A DNA stretch of 64,000 nucleotides, taken from the NCBI GenBank assembly GCA_020161065.1, contig JAIUPH010000039.1:1-64000 (forward strand), written 5' to 3'. Position numbers and translations under genes: made by a program. Shown in pieces: positions 32,773-42,764 of the stretch (positions are counted from its first letter, which is position 1; every line of letters starts with the position of its first letter). Below the pieces are notes generated by a model. The model searched no databases and had not been told where the DNA came from. It saw nothing but the letters and a program-made list of their open reading frames with translations. This DNA comes from Pseudomonadota bacterium (GTDB lineage Bacteria; Pseudomonadota; Gammaproteobacteria; Burkholderiales; Burkholderiaceae_C).

Positions 32773-33762
32773 ATGAACCAGCCCGTGTCCCCTCGTCGCC
32801 GCCGCCTGCTGCAAGCCGCCGCCGCCACTTCGCTGCTGGCCGGCGCCGGCATCGCGCGCGCGCAGTCGCGCACCATCCACCTGCTGGTGGGCTTTCCGCC
32901 GGGCGGCGGCACCGATGCCATCGCGCGCATCCTGGGCGACGCGCTGAAGGACGAACTGGGCGGCGCCACCGTGCTGGTGGAGAACAAGCCCGGCGCCGGC
33001 GGCCAGCTGGCGGCGCAGGCGCTGAAGGCCGCGGCGCCCGACGGCAACACGCTGTTCCTGACGCACGACCACACGATCTCGATCCTGCCGCAGGTGGTCA
33101 AGACGCCGGGCTTCGACCCCGCGAAGGACTTCGTGCCGGTGGCCGGCTTCGCCACCTTCGTCAATGCCTTCGCGGTCTCGGGCGGCACGCCGGCGAAGAG
33201 CTTCAACGAGTACGTGGCCTGGGTGCGCAGCGCCGGCGGCGGCAAGGGCGTGGTCGGCGTGCCGGCGCCGGCGTCGGTGCCCGAGTTCCTGGTCAAGGTG
33301 ATCGGCGAGAAGAACAAGCTCGACCTGGTGGCCGCGCCCTACCGCGGCAGCGCGCCGCTGATGGCCGACATGCTGGGCAACCAGATCGCCGCCGGCGTGG
33401 CCAGCATTCCCGACTTCATCGAGAACCACAAGAGCGGCAAGCTGCGCGTGGTGGCCGTGCTCGGCGGCGCGCGCCAGGCGGTGATGCCCGACGTGCCGAC
33501 CTTCGCCGAGCTGGGCCTCGCCGGCTTCGAGGACGTGCCCTACTACGGCCTGTTCGCGCCGGCCGGCACGCCGCGCACGGCGATCGACCAGATCGCGGCC
33601 GCCGTGGCCAAGGTGATCGCGCGGCCCGCGGTCCACGAGCGGCTCACCGCGATGGGCCTGACCGTCGGCGCCATGTCGCCCGACCAGCTCGGCCAGCGCG
33701 AACGCGCCTACACCGCGGTGTGGACGCGCATCATCAAGGCCACCGGCTTCGTGCCGCAGTAG
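32773..33762 (+). CDS. Bug-family substrate-binding protein (second copy)
   Basis: A 329-residue periplasmic binding protein. The leader SPRRRRLLQAAAATSLLAGAG has consecutive Arg before a hydrophobic core and may be a Tat signal, ending in ARAQS. Bug landmarks are IHLLVGFPPGGGTDAIAR, VENKPGAGGQLAAQ, APDGNTLF, APYRGSAPLMADMLGNQI and MPDVPTFAELG. No TctAB membrane genes are nearby. The two Bug proteins of the window differ clearly in sequence, so they bind different ligands. Confidence 0.92.
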   Translation: MNQPVSPRRRRLLQAAAATSLLAGAGIARAQSRTIHLLVGFPPGGGTDAIARILGDALKDELGGATVLVENKPGAGGQLAAQALKAAAPDGNTLFLTHDHTISILPQVVKTPGFDPAKDFVPVAGFATFVNAFAVSGGTPAKSFNEYVAWVRSAGGGKGVVGVPAPASVPEFLVKVIGEKNKLDLVAAPYRGSAPLMADMLGNQIAAGVASIPDFIENHKSGKLRVVAVLGGARQAVMPDVPTFAELGLAGFEDVPYYGLFAPAGTPRTAIDQIAAAVAKVIARPAVHERLTAMGLTVGAMSPDQLGQRERAYTAVWTRIIKATGFVPQ

Positions 33763-33832
33763 GCGCACGCGGTTTAACCCCGCCGGCACGGCCGGTGCGT
33801 ATCAGCCTGCACCAACCCTTGCAGGAGCTGCC

Positions 33833-34684
33833 ATGCACCGCGCCGCCGTCCCCGCCACCCTCTCCCGCCGGCTGCTGCTCGGCAGCTTCGCCACGCTGGC
33901 GGCCGCCTGGGCGCTGCCCGGCTGCGCGCACCCGGCGGCCGACGGCGGCCCGCCGCTGGCCAGCCTGGAGGTGGTGGACCGCGACAACGGCCAGGTGCTG
34001 CCGGTCTACCACCACCAGGGCCGGCGCTACGTGCCGGGCCGGCCGGGCGCGCGCTACGCGCTGCGCCTGCGCAACCAGAGCAGCGGGCGGCTGCTGGTGG
34101 TGCTGTCGGTGGACGGCATCAACGTCATCAGCGGCCAGACCGCCGACTGGGGCCAGACCGGCTACGTGCTGGAGCCCGGCCGCTGGCACGACATCACCGG
34201 CTGGCGCAAGTCCGACACCCAGGTGGCGGCCTTCGAGTTCGCGCCGATCGAGCAGTCCTACGCCGCGCGCACCGGCCGCGCCGGCGAGGTCGGCGTGATC
34301 GGCATGGCGGTGTTCCGCGAGCGGCCTTTGCCGCCACCGCCGCCGGCCGCGCCGCCGGTCGCCATGGAGTCCGCGGCCCCGGCCCCCGCCAGCAACACCG
34401 CCCAGGTGCGCCGCGAGGCGCGCGAGCGCACGGCCGACGCCTCGGCCGCCGCGGCGGCGCCGGCGGCCAAGCTGGGCACCGGCCACGGCGCGCGCGAGTG
34501 GTCGGCCATCACGCGCACCCAGTTCGAGCGCGCCGCGGCCATGCCCGACCAGTTGCTGCAGATCGAATACGACCGCTTCGAGCGGCTGGTGGCGGCCGGC
34601 GTCATCCGCCAGCCGCCGCCGATCGCCCCGCGGCCGCTCGCCTTCCCGGGCAACACGAGCTACGTGCCGGACCCGCCGCGCTGA
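33833..34684 (+). CDS. Lipoprotein of unknown function
   Basis: A 283-residue protein with a Tat-like or Sec lipoprotein leader (SRRLLLGSFATLAAAWALPGC, lipobox ALPGC). Residues 40-165 form a beta-rich domain with GINVISGQTADWGQTGYVL and WRKSDTQVAAFEF, a pattern I associate with conserved hypothetical envelope proteins of proteobacteria. Residues 165-225 are a Pro/Ala-rich linker and the C-terminal part is helical. AGGAG precedes the ATG. Function unknown. Confidence 0.75.
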   Translation: MHRAAVPATLSRRLLLGSFATLAAAWALPGCAHPAADGGPPLASLEVVDRDNGQVLPVYHHQGRRYVPGRPGARYALRLRNQSSGRLLVVLSVDGINVISGQTADWGQTGYVLEPGRWHDITGWRKSDTQVAAFEFAPIEQSYAARTGRAGEVGVIGMAVFRERPLPPPPPAAPPVAMESAAPAPASNTAQVRREARERTADASAAAAAPAAKLGTGHGAREWSAITRTQFERAAAMPDQLLQIEYDRFERLVAAGVIRQPPPIAPRPLAFPGNTSYVPDPPR

Positions 34685-34706
34685 GCGCGCGGCCGCCCGC
34701 CGGCGC

Positions 34707-34955
34707 TCAGGGCTTGGACGCCGGCGGCACCATGAACGAGCCCGCCAGCGCCACGGCGCCGGCGATGGCCGCCCAGATCGCCAGGAACACCAGCGTGTAG
34801 ATGGCCAGCGGCGACAGCGCGTCGCCGACGCCGTCGCTCCAGCGCGTGGCCGACGGCTCGAACATCGAGAACACCAGCCCTTCGATCACGATGGTGGCCA
34901 GGAAGGCCGGCCACAGCACCGCCAGGATGCGGATGGTGCGGGTCGATGGACTCAT
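34707..34955 (-). CDS. Small inner-membrane protein, two transmembrane segments
   Basis: An 82-residue protein with two hydrophobic helices (ILAVLWPAFLATIVIEGLVF and IYTLVFLAIWAAIAGAVALAG). Its first loop has the acidic SDGVGDALSP. AAGGAAAG lies before the ATG. It is upstream-adjacent to nothing else on its strand but lies just after ccoG in the same orientation, so it may be made with the cytochrome-oxidase assembly factor. Not recognised as a known family. Confidence 0.6.
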   Translation of the reverse strand: MSPSTRTIRILAVLWPAFLATIVIEGLVFSMFEPSATRWSDGVGDALSPLAIYTLVFLAIWAAIAGAVALAGSFMVPPASKP

Positions 34956-35073
34956 GAACGGCTTTCCTTGCGATGAATCAAGCCCGCACTCTGCGGGGGA
35001 CGGCGGCGGCCGACCATCAGGGCTTGTGCGGACCGCGGCCGCCGCCGCGGCAGGCTGCCCACCGCCGAGCCGA

Positions 35074-36543
35074 TCAGCGCGGCACCACGAAGGTCGACTT
35101 CTCGCGCACGCGCACCGGCGCCTCGCCGGCGCCGGCGGCGTCGCGCTGCACCTCGAAGTGGATCTCGTGGGCGCCCGGCCCGCCGCTGCGCGCCGCCTCG
35201 GGCGGCAACTGCACGTGCAGCGTCACCCAGCGCGCCTCGGCCGGGCCGAGGTCCAGGCTGGTGGCGTCGGCGATCGCTAGCCCCGGCAGGCCGTCGACCT
35301 TGAAGGCATAACGCTGCGGCTGCTCGGCGTTGTTCATCACCTGCAGGCGGTAGACGTTCTCGACGCGGCCGTCGTCGACGATGCGCGCCAGCGACGCGCG
35401 GTCGCGCACCACGTCGACGCGGAACGGGTTGCGCACCGCCAGGCTCCAGCCGAACAGCACCAGGATCACGCCCAGGATGGCCGTGTACACCAGCACCCGC
35501 GGCCGCAGGATGCGGCGCAGCATGCTGGTCTTGTCCAGGTGCTGGGCCAGGCCGTTCTGCGTGGCGTAGCGCACCAGGCCGCGCGGGTAGCCCATCTTGT
35601 CCATCACGCCGTCGCACACGTCCACGCAGGCGGCGCAGCCGATGCACTCGTACTGCAGGCCCTTGCGGATGTCGATGCCGGTCGGGCAGACCTGCACGCA
35701 CAGCTCGCAGTCGACGCAGGCGCCCAGGCCCATCTGCTTGAAGTCGGCCTTCTTGTTGCGCGCGCCGCGCGGCTCGCCGCGCTCGCTGTCGTAGCTGATG
35801 ATCAGCGTGTCCTTGTCGAACATCGCGCTCTGGAAGCGCGCGTAAGGGCACATGTACTTGCAGACCTGCTCGCGCATCCAGCCGGCGTTGCCGTAGGTGG
35901 CGAAGCCGTAGAACAGGATCCAGAAGGTCTCCCACGGCGACAGCCCGGCCGACAGCACGGCGCCGGCCAGCGTGCGGATGGGCGTGAAGTAGCCGACGAA
36001 GGTGAAGCCGGTCCACAGCCCCACCGCGATCCAGGCCGACTGCTTGGCCGTCTTGCGCCACAGCTTGTCGAAGGTCCAGGGGCTGCGGTCGAGCTTCATG
36101 CGGCGCTGGCGGTCGCCTTCGAGCTTGCGCTCGATCCACATGTAGATCTCGGTGTACACCGTCTGCGGGCAGGCGTAGCCGCACCACAGCCGCCCGGCCA
36201 CCGCGGTGAACAAGAACAGCGCGTAGGCCGAGATCATCAGCAGCGCCGACAGGTAGATCAGGTCCTGCGGGTACAGCACCAGCCCGAAGATGTAGAAGCG
36301 CCGCGCCACCAGGTCGAACAGCAGCGCCTGGCGGTCGTTCCAGGTCAGCCAGGGCAGCCCGTAGTAGGCGATCTGCGTCAGCCAGACCAGCGCCCAGCGC
36401 CAGTTGACGAAGAAGCCGCTGACCGAGCGCGCGTAGATCTTGCTCTGCTTCTGGTACAGCGAGACGACGGTCACCGAGCTGTCGGCGTCAGCAGCGGCGG
36501 CGGCCGCGGTCGCTGGCAAGATAGGGGCTGGGGTATCAGGCAT
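35074..36543 (-). CDS. ccoG: Cytochrome c oxidase accessory protein CcoG
   Basis: An inner-membrane iron-sulfur protein of 489 residues needed for copper reduction and assembly of cbb3 oxidase. It has about five membrane helices. Cys motifs are GRLWCGYACPQTVY, the ferredoxin-type CVDCELCVQVCPTGID and CIGCAACVDVC, with further Cys in CKYMCPYARFQ. The periplasmic C-terminal domain (about residues 370-489) is an immunoglobulin-like fold. The ccoNOQP genes it usually accompanies are not in this window, so here it stands apart, next to an ABC importer. Confidence 0.95.
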   Translation of the reverse strand: MPDTPAPILPATAAAAAADADSSVTVVSLYQKQSKIYARSVSGFFVNWRWALVWLTQIAYYGLPWLTWNDRQALLFDLVARRFYIFGLVLYPQDLIYLSALLMISAYALFLFTAVAGRLWCGYACPQTVYTEIYMWIERKLEGDRQRRMKLDRSPWTFDKLWRKTAKQSAWIAVGLWTGFTFVGYFTPIRTLAGAVLSAGLSPWETFWILFYGFATYGNAGWMREQVCKYMCPYARFQSAMFDKDTLIISYDSERGEPRGARNKKADFKQMGLGACVDCELCVQVCPTGIDIRKGLQYECIGCAACVDVCDGVMDKMGYPRGLVRYATQNGLAQHLDKTSMLRRILRPRVLVYTAILGVILVLFGWSLAVRNPFRVDVVRDRASLARIVDDGRVENVYRLQVMNNAEQPQRYAFKVDGLPGLAIADATSLDLGPAEARWVTLHVQLPPEAARSGGPGAHEIHFEVQRDAAGAGEAPVRVREKSTFVVPR

Positions 36544-36602
36544 GGGTCGGATTGTGCGCCGATGACGGGGCCGGTGCGTGATCTTCGTCAATTCGCACGG
36601 GG

Positions 36603-37538
36603 TCAGCGCTCGCCCTTGCGGTACGGCTTCATCAGCGCCTGCGGATAGGCCGCCCGCCGCGCCACCAGCACTAGCGCGACGATGGCCATCGCATAAGGCA
36701 GCATCAGGTACAGCTGGTACGGCAGCTCCAGCCCGAAGGCGCCGCCGCCGGTTTGCTGCAGCCGCAGCTGCAGCGCGTCGAAGAACGCGAACAGCAGCGC
36801 GCCCAGCAAGGCCTTGCCGGGCCGCCACGACGCGAACACCACCAGCGCCACGCAGACCCAGCCGCGGCCGTTGACCATGTTGAAGTAGAAGGCGTTGAAG
36901 GCCGACAGCGTGAGAAAGGCGCCGGCCACGCCCATCAGCGCCGAGCCCGCCATCACCGCGCCGTAGCGCAGCGCCGCCACGTTCAGGCCTTGGCCTTCGG
37001 CGGCGGCCGGGTTCTCGCCGACCATGCGCCAGGCCAGGCCGAGCGGCGTGCGCATCAGCAGCCAGGCGACCAGCGGCACCAGCAACAGCGCCAGCACGGT
37101 CAGCGCGGTCTGCGCATTGAGCACCGGGATCGGCCAGCCGGCCAGCGGCGCGAAGGGCTGGATGGTCGGCGGGCTGTCGACCTTGGGAAAGCTCACCCGG
37201 TAGGCATAACTGGCCAAACTGGTGGCCAGCAAGGTGATGCCGAGGCCCGAGACATGCTGCGACAGCCCCAGGCTGACCGTCAGCGCCGCGTGCAGCAGCC
37301 CGAAGGCCGCGCCGGTCAGCGCCGCGACGCCGACCCCCGCCCACAGCGAGGCGCCCTGGTACACCGCCACCCAGCCGGCGAAGGCGCCGGCGACCATGAT
37401 GCCTTCGATGCCCAGGTTGAGCACGCCGGCCCGCTCGCACAGCAGCACGCCCAGCGTGCCCAGGATCAGCGGCGTCGCGATGCGCAGCACGGCCACCCAG
37501 AACGGCGCCGACGCCAGCAACTCCAGGGTTTCGCTCAT
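36603..37538 (-). CDS. BMP-type ABC importer permease (YufQ/NupC class)
   Basis: A 311-residue inner-membrane protein with about eight hydrophobic helices, of the branched-chain/sugar (LivM-RbsC-like) permease superfamily. The landmark GVLNLGIEGIMVAGAFAG and MVGENPAAAEGQGLNV are shared with nucleoside-importer permeases (YufQ). It is the last gene of a four-gene importer and overlaps the preceding permease gene by 4 nt. Substrate is likely a nucleoside or purine, as for other BMP-family systems. Confidence 0.92.
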   Translation of the reverse strand: MSETLELLASAPFWVAVLRIATPLILGTLGVLLCERAGVLNLGIEGIMVAGAFAGWVAVYQGASLWAGVGVAALTGAAFGLLHAALTVSLGLSQHVSGLGITLLATSLASYAYRVSFPKVDSPPTIQPFAPLAGWPIPVLNAQTALTVLALLLVPLVAWLLMRTPLGLAWRMVGENPAAAEGQGLNVAALRYGAVMAGSALMGVAGAFLTLSAFNAFYFNMVNGRGWVCVALVVFASWRPGKALLGALLFAFFDALQLRLQQTGGGAFGLELPYQLYLMLPYAMAIVALVLVARRAAYPQALMKPYRKGER

Positions 37539-38593
37539 CGCCGGATCCGGTACTGCGTCAGCAGCGTCGCCACCAGCATGCCGATCAGCGCGATGGCGAC
37601 GATCACGTCGGCGATGTAGGTCGGCACCGCGACGGCGCGGCTCATGCTGTCGGCGCCCACCAGCATGCCGGCGACGAAGACGGCGGCCGCCACCACGGCC
37701 AGCGGGTTGAGCATCGCCAGCATGGCGATCACCACGCCGCTCATGCCGTAGCCGGGGCTCATGTCCAGCGTCACGTAGCCGGTGCGGCCGGCCACCTCCA
37801 CCGCGCCGGCCAGCCCGGCCAGCGCGCCCGACAGCAGCGCCACCTTGACGGCGGTGGCCGCCACCGGCATGCCGGCAAAGGCCGCGGCGCGCGCGCCCGA
37901 GCCGACGGCGCGGATCTCGAAGCCCAGCGTCGTGAAGCGCAGCAGCGCCCACAGCGCCGCGCTCAAGGCCAGCGCCGCCAGCAGCCCCGTGTGCACGCGG
38001 CTGCGCGGCACCAGCTTGTCGAGCTGCAGGCTGTCCTGCAGCGCCACGCTTTGCGGCCAGCCCATCGCGGTGGGGTCCTTCATCGGCCCGTCGAGCAGCG
38101 CCGAGACGGCCAGCAGCACGATGAAATTGAGCAGCAGCGTGGTGACGACCTCGTCGACGCCGAAGCGGCTTTTCAGCAGCGCCGGGCCCAGCAGCAGCAG
38201 CGCGCCGGCGGCCATCGCGGCGCCGATCATCAGCGCGAACAGCAGCGGCGCGGGCGCCGCGAAGCCGCTGCCGCCGTGCAGCCCGCCGACCGCCACCGCG
38301 GCGATGGCGCCGGCGTAGAGCTGGCCCTCGATGCCGATGTTGTAGAGCCGCGCGCGAAAGGCCAGCGCCGCCGACAGGCCGGTCAGGATCAGCGGCGTGG
38401 CGCGCGTCAGCGTCTCGGTCAGCGCGAAGCGCGAGCCGAAGCCGCCTTCGATCAGCAGCGCATAGGCGCGGCCCACCGGCGCGCCGGCCCAGGCCACCAG
38501 CAGCGAGCTGAGCGCCAGCGTCACCGCCACGGCGGCCAGCGGCGCCGCCAGCAGCGCCAGGCGCGACGGGCGGTCGCGGCGCTCAAGCCGCAT
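37535..38593 (-). CDS. BMP-type ABC importer permease (YufP/NupB class)
   Basis: A 352-residue inner-membrane protein with eight or more hydrophobic helices. The motif RARLYNIGIEGQLYAGA near residue 80 and VGSGARAAAFAGMPVAATAV are the hallmarks of YufP-type subunits. With the next permease it forms the heterodimeric channel of the importer. Its start overlaps the end of the ATPase gene by 11 nt. Confidence 0.92.
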   Translation of the reverse strand: MRLERRDRPSRLALLAAPLAAVAVTLALSSLLVAWAGAPVGRAYALLIEGGFGSRFALTETLTRATPLILTGLSAALAFRARLYNIGIEGQLYAGAIAAVAVGGLHGGSGFAAPAPLLFALMIGAAMAAGALLLLGPALLKSRFGVDEVVTTLLLNFIVLLAVSALLDGPMKDPTAMGWPQSVALQDSLQLDKLVPRSRVHTGLLAALALSAALWALLRFTTLGFEIRAVGSGARAAAFAGMPVAATAVKVALLSGALAGLAGAVEVAGRTGYVTLDMSPGYGMSGVVIAMLAMLNPLAVVAAAVFVAGMLVGADSMSRAVAVPTYIADVIVAIALIGMLVATLLTQYRIRR

Positions 38594-40229
38594 GCCGTGG
38601 CTCCGCTGGCGCTGCCGTCCCGGCCATCGCCAGCCCGATCTCGGCCAGCGTCCACGCGTCGCGCGGCCGCGCCGCCGTCAGCCGGCCCTGGTGCATCACC
38701 GCGATGCGGTCGGCCAGCGCGAAGATCTCGTCGAGGTCTTCGCTGATCAGCAGCAGCGCCCTGCCGGCGGCGCAGGCGTCCAGCAACTGCTGGTGCACGT
38801 AGGCCACGGCGCCGATGTCAAGGCCCCAGGTGGGCTGGTTGGCGACGATCAGGCGCGGCGGTGTGTCGCCCGCCGGCCCGAGCGCCGGGCCGCCCCAAGC
38901 CGGGCCGGGTCCCCTCGGGGGACCGGCCGCGGTACTCCGCGGCCGAGGGGCCGACATCAACGCGCGCCCCAGAATCAACTTCTGCATGTTGCCGCCGGAG
39001 AGGCCGCGGGTGACCGTGTCGACGCCGCCGCCTTCGGTACCGCGCACGTCGAAGCGCTGCACGATCTGCGCCGCATGCGCGCGCGCGACGCGGCGCTTGA
39101 TCAGCCCGAAGCGCGCGAAGGCCGGCGCCGCATAACGCTCCAGCAGCGCGTTCTCCCACAGCGGCAGGTCGCCGACCACGCCGACGGCCTGGCGGTCTTC
39201 GGGGATGCGCGCCACGCCGGCGGCCACCCACTCGCGCGGCCGCGCCGGCAGCGGCCGGCCGTCGAGCTGCAGCGTGCCGCCGTCGAGCGCACGCTCGCCG
39301 CTCAGCACTTCGGCCAGCGCCTGCTGGCCGTTGCCGGCCACGCCGGCGATGGCCAGCACCTCGCCGGCGCGCAAGCTCAAGGCCACGCCGTCGAGCAGCG
39401 GCCGCGCGCCGTCGCCGCGCAGCACGGCGCCCTGCAGTTGCAGCACGACGTCACCCGCCGCGCGGCGCTGCTTGACGGGCGGCGCCACGCGGCGGCCGAC
39501 CATCGCTTCGGCGATCAACGCCTTGTCGGCGCCGGCGGCCGGCAGCACGCCGACCAGGCGGCCGCCGCGCAGCACGGCGATGCGGTGGGACACCCGCAGT
39601 ACCTCGTCGAGCTTGTGGCTGATGAAGATCACCGCCAACCCGGCGGCCACCATCTGGCCGAGCGTGTCGAACAGGCTGGCGCTTTCCTGCGGCGTCAGCA
39701 CCGCGGTCGGCTCGTCGAGGATGAGGATGCGCGCGCCCTGCTTGCGGCCGAACGAGACCAGCGCCTTGAGGATCTCCACGCGCTGGCGCTCGCCCACCGA
39801 GAGCGCGGCGACGCGCGCCTCCGGGTCCACCGCCAGCCCGAAGCGCGCGGCCGTTTGCAGCAGCGCGGCGCGCGCCTCGCGCCGGCGCGAGCGCGGCTGC
39901 CACAGCGGCTCGGTGCCGAGCATCACATTGTCCAGTACGCTCAGGTTGTCGGCCAGCGTGAAGTGCTGGTGCACCATGCCGATGCCGGCGGCCAGCGCGG
40001 CCGCGGGCTGGCCGGGCGGCAGCGGCCGGCCGTCGACCTCGATGCGGCCGGCGTCGGCCACGTAGTGCCCGAACAGGATGGACACCAGCGTGCTCTTGCC
40101 GGCGCCGTTCTCGCCCAGCAAGGCCAGCACCTCGCCGCGTTCGAGGTCCAGCGAGATGCCGTCGTTGGCCAGCAGCGCGCCGAAGCGCTTGGCTATGCCT
40201 TGCAGCCGCAGCAGCGGCGCGCTCGTCAC
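38583..40229 (-). CDS. BMP-type ABC importer ATPase (double NBD) with in-frame palindromic insertion
   Basis: A 548-residue protein with two nucleotide-binding domains. NBD1 has GENGAGKSTLVSILFG, LSVGERQRVEILKAL and ILILDEPTAVLTPQE. NBD2 lacks a true Walker A (GVAGNGQQALAEVLSG), as is normal here, and has LSGGNMQKLILGRAL and RLIVANQPTWGLDIGA. Between those two NBD2 motifs lie 30 extra residues (429-458), rich in Pro, Gly, Ala and Arg and not found at this place in relatives. They are encoded by a palindromic repeat. Relatives are about 510-520 residues long. Whether the ATPase still works is unknown; the frame is kept. Confidence 0.9.
   Translation of the reverse strand: MTSAPLLRLQGIAKRFGALLANDGISLDLERGEVLALLGENGAGKSTLVSILFGHYVADAGRIEVDGRPLPPGQPAAALAAGIGMVHQHFTLADNLSVLDNVMLGTEPLWQPRSRRREARAALLQTAARFGLAVDPEARVAALSVGERQRVEILKALVSFGRKQGARILILDEPTAVLTPQESASLFDTLGQMVAAGLAVIFISHKLDEVLRVSHRIAVLRGGRLVGVLPAAGADKALIAEAMVGRRVAPPVKQRRAAGDVVLQLQGAVLRGDGARPLLDGVALSLRAGEVLAIAGVAGNGQQALAEVLSGERALDGGTLQLDGRPLPARPREWVAAGVARIPEDRQAVGVVGDLPLWENALLERYAAPAFARFGLIKRRVARAHAAQIVQRFDVRGTEGGGVDTVTRGLSGGNMQKLILGRALMSAPRPRSTAAGPPRGPGPAWGGPALGPAGDTPPRLIVANQPTWGLDIGAVAYVHQQLLDACAAGRALLLISEDLDEIFALADRIAVMHQGRLTAARPRDAWTLAEIGLAMAGTAAPAEPRHAA
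38856..38945 (-). repeat. 90 bp palindromic element inserted in frame in the ABC ATPase gene
   Basis: Exactly 30 codons sit between ...GRALMSAP and RLIVANQ. The DNA holds a perfect inverted repeat CGGCCGCGG/CCGCGGCCG (38924-38932, 38937-38945) and a near-palindrome at 38903-38928. It shares GTCCCCTCGGGGG (38909-38921) inverted with the repeat at 29.46 kb, and GGGGGACCGGCC (38917-38928) with the hairpin at 54.30 kb. It has no stop codon in the coding frame. It resembles the coding palindromic elements described in Rickettsia in principle only. Confidence 0.7.
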
Positions 40230-40241
40230 CCGGCGGGCGGC

Positions 40242-41243
40242 CTACTTGGCGCTGCCCTTGGGCTGGCCGTCGTCGACCTTGACGCTGAACTTGCCGTCGG
40301 CGATGTCTTTCTCGCGCGCGCGCACCTTCGCCAGCAGCTCGGCCGGCAGCTTCTTCTCGAAGGTGCCCAGCGGCGCCAGCTCGGAGCCCTTGTACTTCAT
40401 GGTGCTGTACTTGCCGTAGTCCTCGGCCTTGAACTGGCCGGCCTTCACGGCCTTGAGCGCGGCGTCGATCGTCGGCTCCATGTTCCACAGCGCGCTGGCG
40501 GCCACGGTGTCGGGGTACTTGTCCTGGGTGTTGATGACGTTGCCGATGGCCAGCACCTTGCGCTCCTTGGCGGCGTCGCTGACGCCGAAGCGCTCGGCAT
40601 ACATCACGTCGGCACCCTTGTCGATCATCGCGAAGGCGGCTTCCTTGGCCTTCGGCGGGTCGAACCAGCTGTTGATGAAGCTGACCGCGAAGGTCACCTT
40701 GGGGTTGACCTCGCGGGCGCCGGCCATGAAGGCGTTCATCAGGCGGTTGACCTCGGGGATCGGGAAGCCGCCGACCATGCCGATCTTGCCGCTCTTGCTC
40801 AAGCCGCCGGCGATCATGCCGCTGAGGTAGGCCGGCTCCTGGATGTAGTTGTCGAAGACGCTGAAGTTGGGCGCCTGCGGCTTGCCGCTGCTGCCCATCA
40901 GGAAGCTGACCTTGGGGTAGTCCTTGGCCACCTTGCGCGCCGCGGCCTCGACGGCGAAGCTCTCGCCGACGATCAGCGTGTTGCCGCCCTCGGCGTACTG
41001 GCGCATCACGCGCTCGTAGTCGGCGTTGCTGACGTTCTCGCTGAACACGTACTCGACCTCGCCGCGCGCGACGGCGGCCTTCAGCGCCTTGTCGATGCGG
41101 CTGACCCACTGCTGCTCCACCGGCACGGTGTAGATCGCCGCCACCTTCAGCTTGGCTTGCGCGGCGGCAATGGTGGGCAGGCTGGCGGCGGCGGCCAGTG
41201 CCATCAACGGCAGGACCAGGGTGTGGCGGCGGTGCAAGGCCAT
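40242..41243 (-). CDS. BMP-family ABC importer substrate-binding protein
   Basis: A 333-residue periplasmic binding protein of the basic membrane protein (Med/TmpC/PnrA) family. The signal peptide runs to AAAQAKLK. Landmarks are AAIYTVPVEQQWVSRIDKAL, FLMGSSGKPQAPNFSVFDNY, EPAYLSGMIAGGLSKSGKIGMVGGF and INSWFDPPKAKEAAFAMIDKGADVMYAERFG. The family binds purine nucleosides or similar ligands. Start 41243 is used because GAGGAG lies at good spacing; ATG 41267 is possible. It heads the importer operon, divergent from purB. Confidence 0.93.
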   Translation of the reverse strand: MALHRRHTLVLPLMALAAAASLPTIAAAQAKLKVAAIYTVPVEQQWVSRIDKALKAAVARGEVEYVFSENVSNADYERVMRQYAEGGNTLIVGESFAVEAAARKVAKDYPKVSFLMGSSGKPQAPNFSVFDNYIQEPAYLSGMIAGGLSKSGKIGMVGGFPIPEVNRLMNAFMAGAREVNPKVTFAVSFINSWFDPPKAKEAAFAMIDKGADVMYAERFGVSDAAKERKVLAIGNVINTQDKYPDTVAASALWNMEPTIDAALKAVKAGQFKAEDYGKYSTMKYKGSELAPLGTFEKKLPAELLAKVRAREKDIADGKFSVKVDDGQPKGSAK

Positions 41244-41341
41244 GGGGCGCTCCTCGTGTTGGTGCATCGGGCTGGAAAGACCCCGAGGTTAGCAAGCCGC
41301 GCGCCCGTTCCGGCGCGCGCGCGGCGCGCGGCGACGCACTT

Positions 41342-42749
<1,408 letters not shown>

Positions 42750-42764
42750 AGGGGGCGCGACGGC

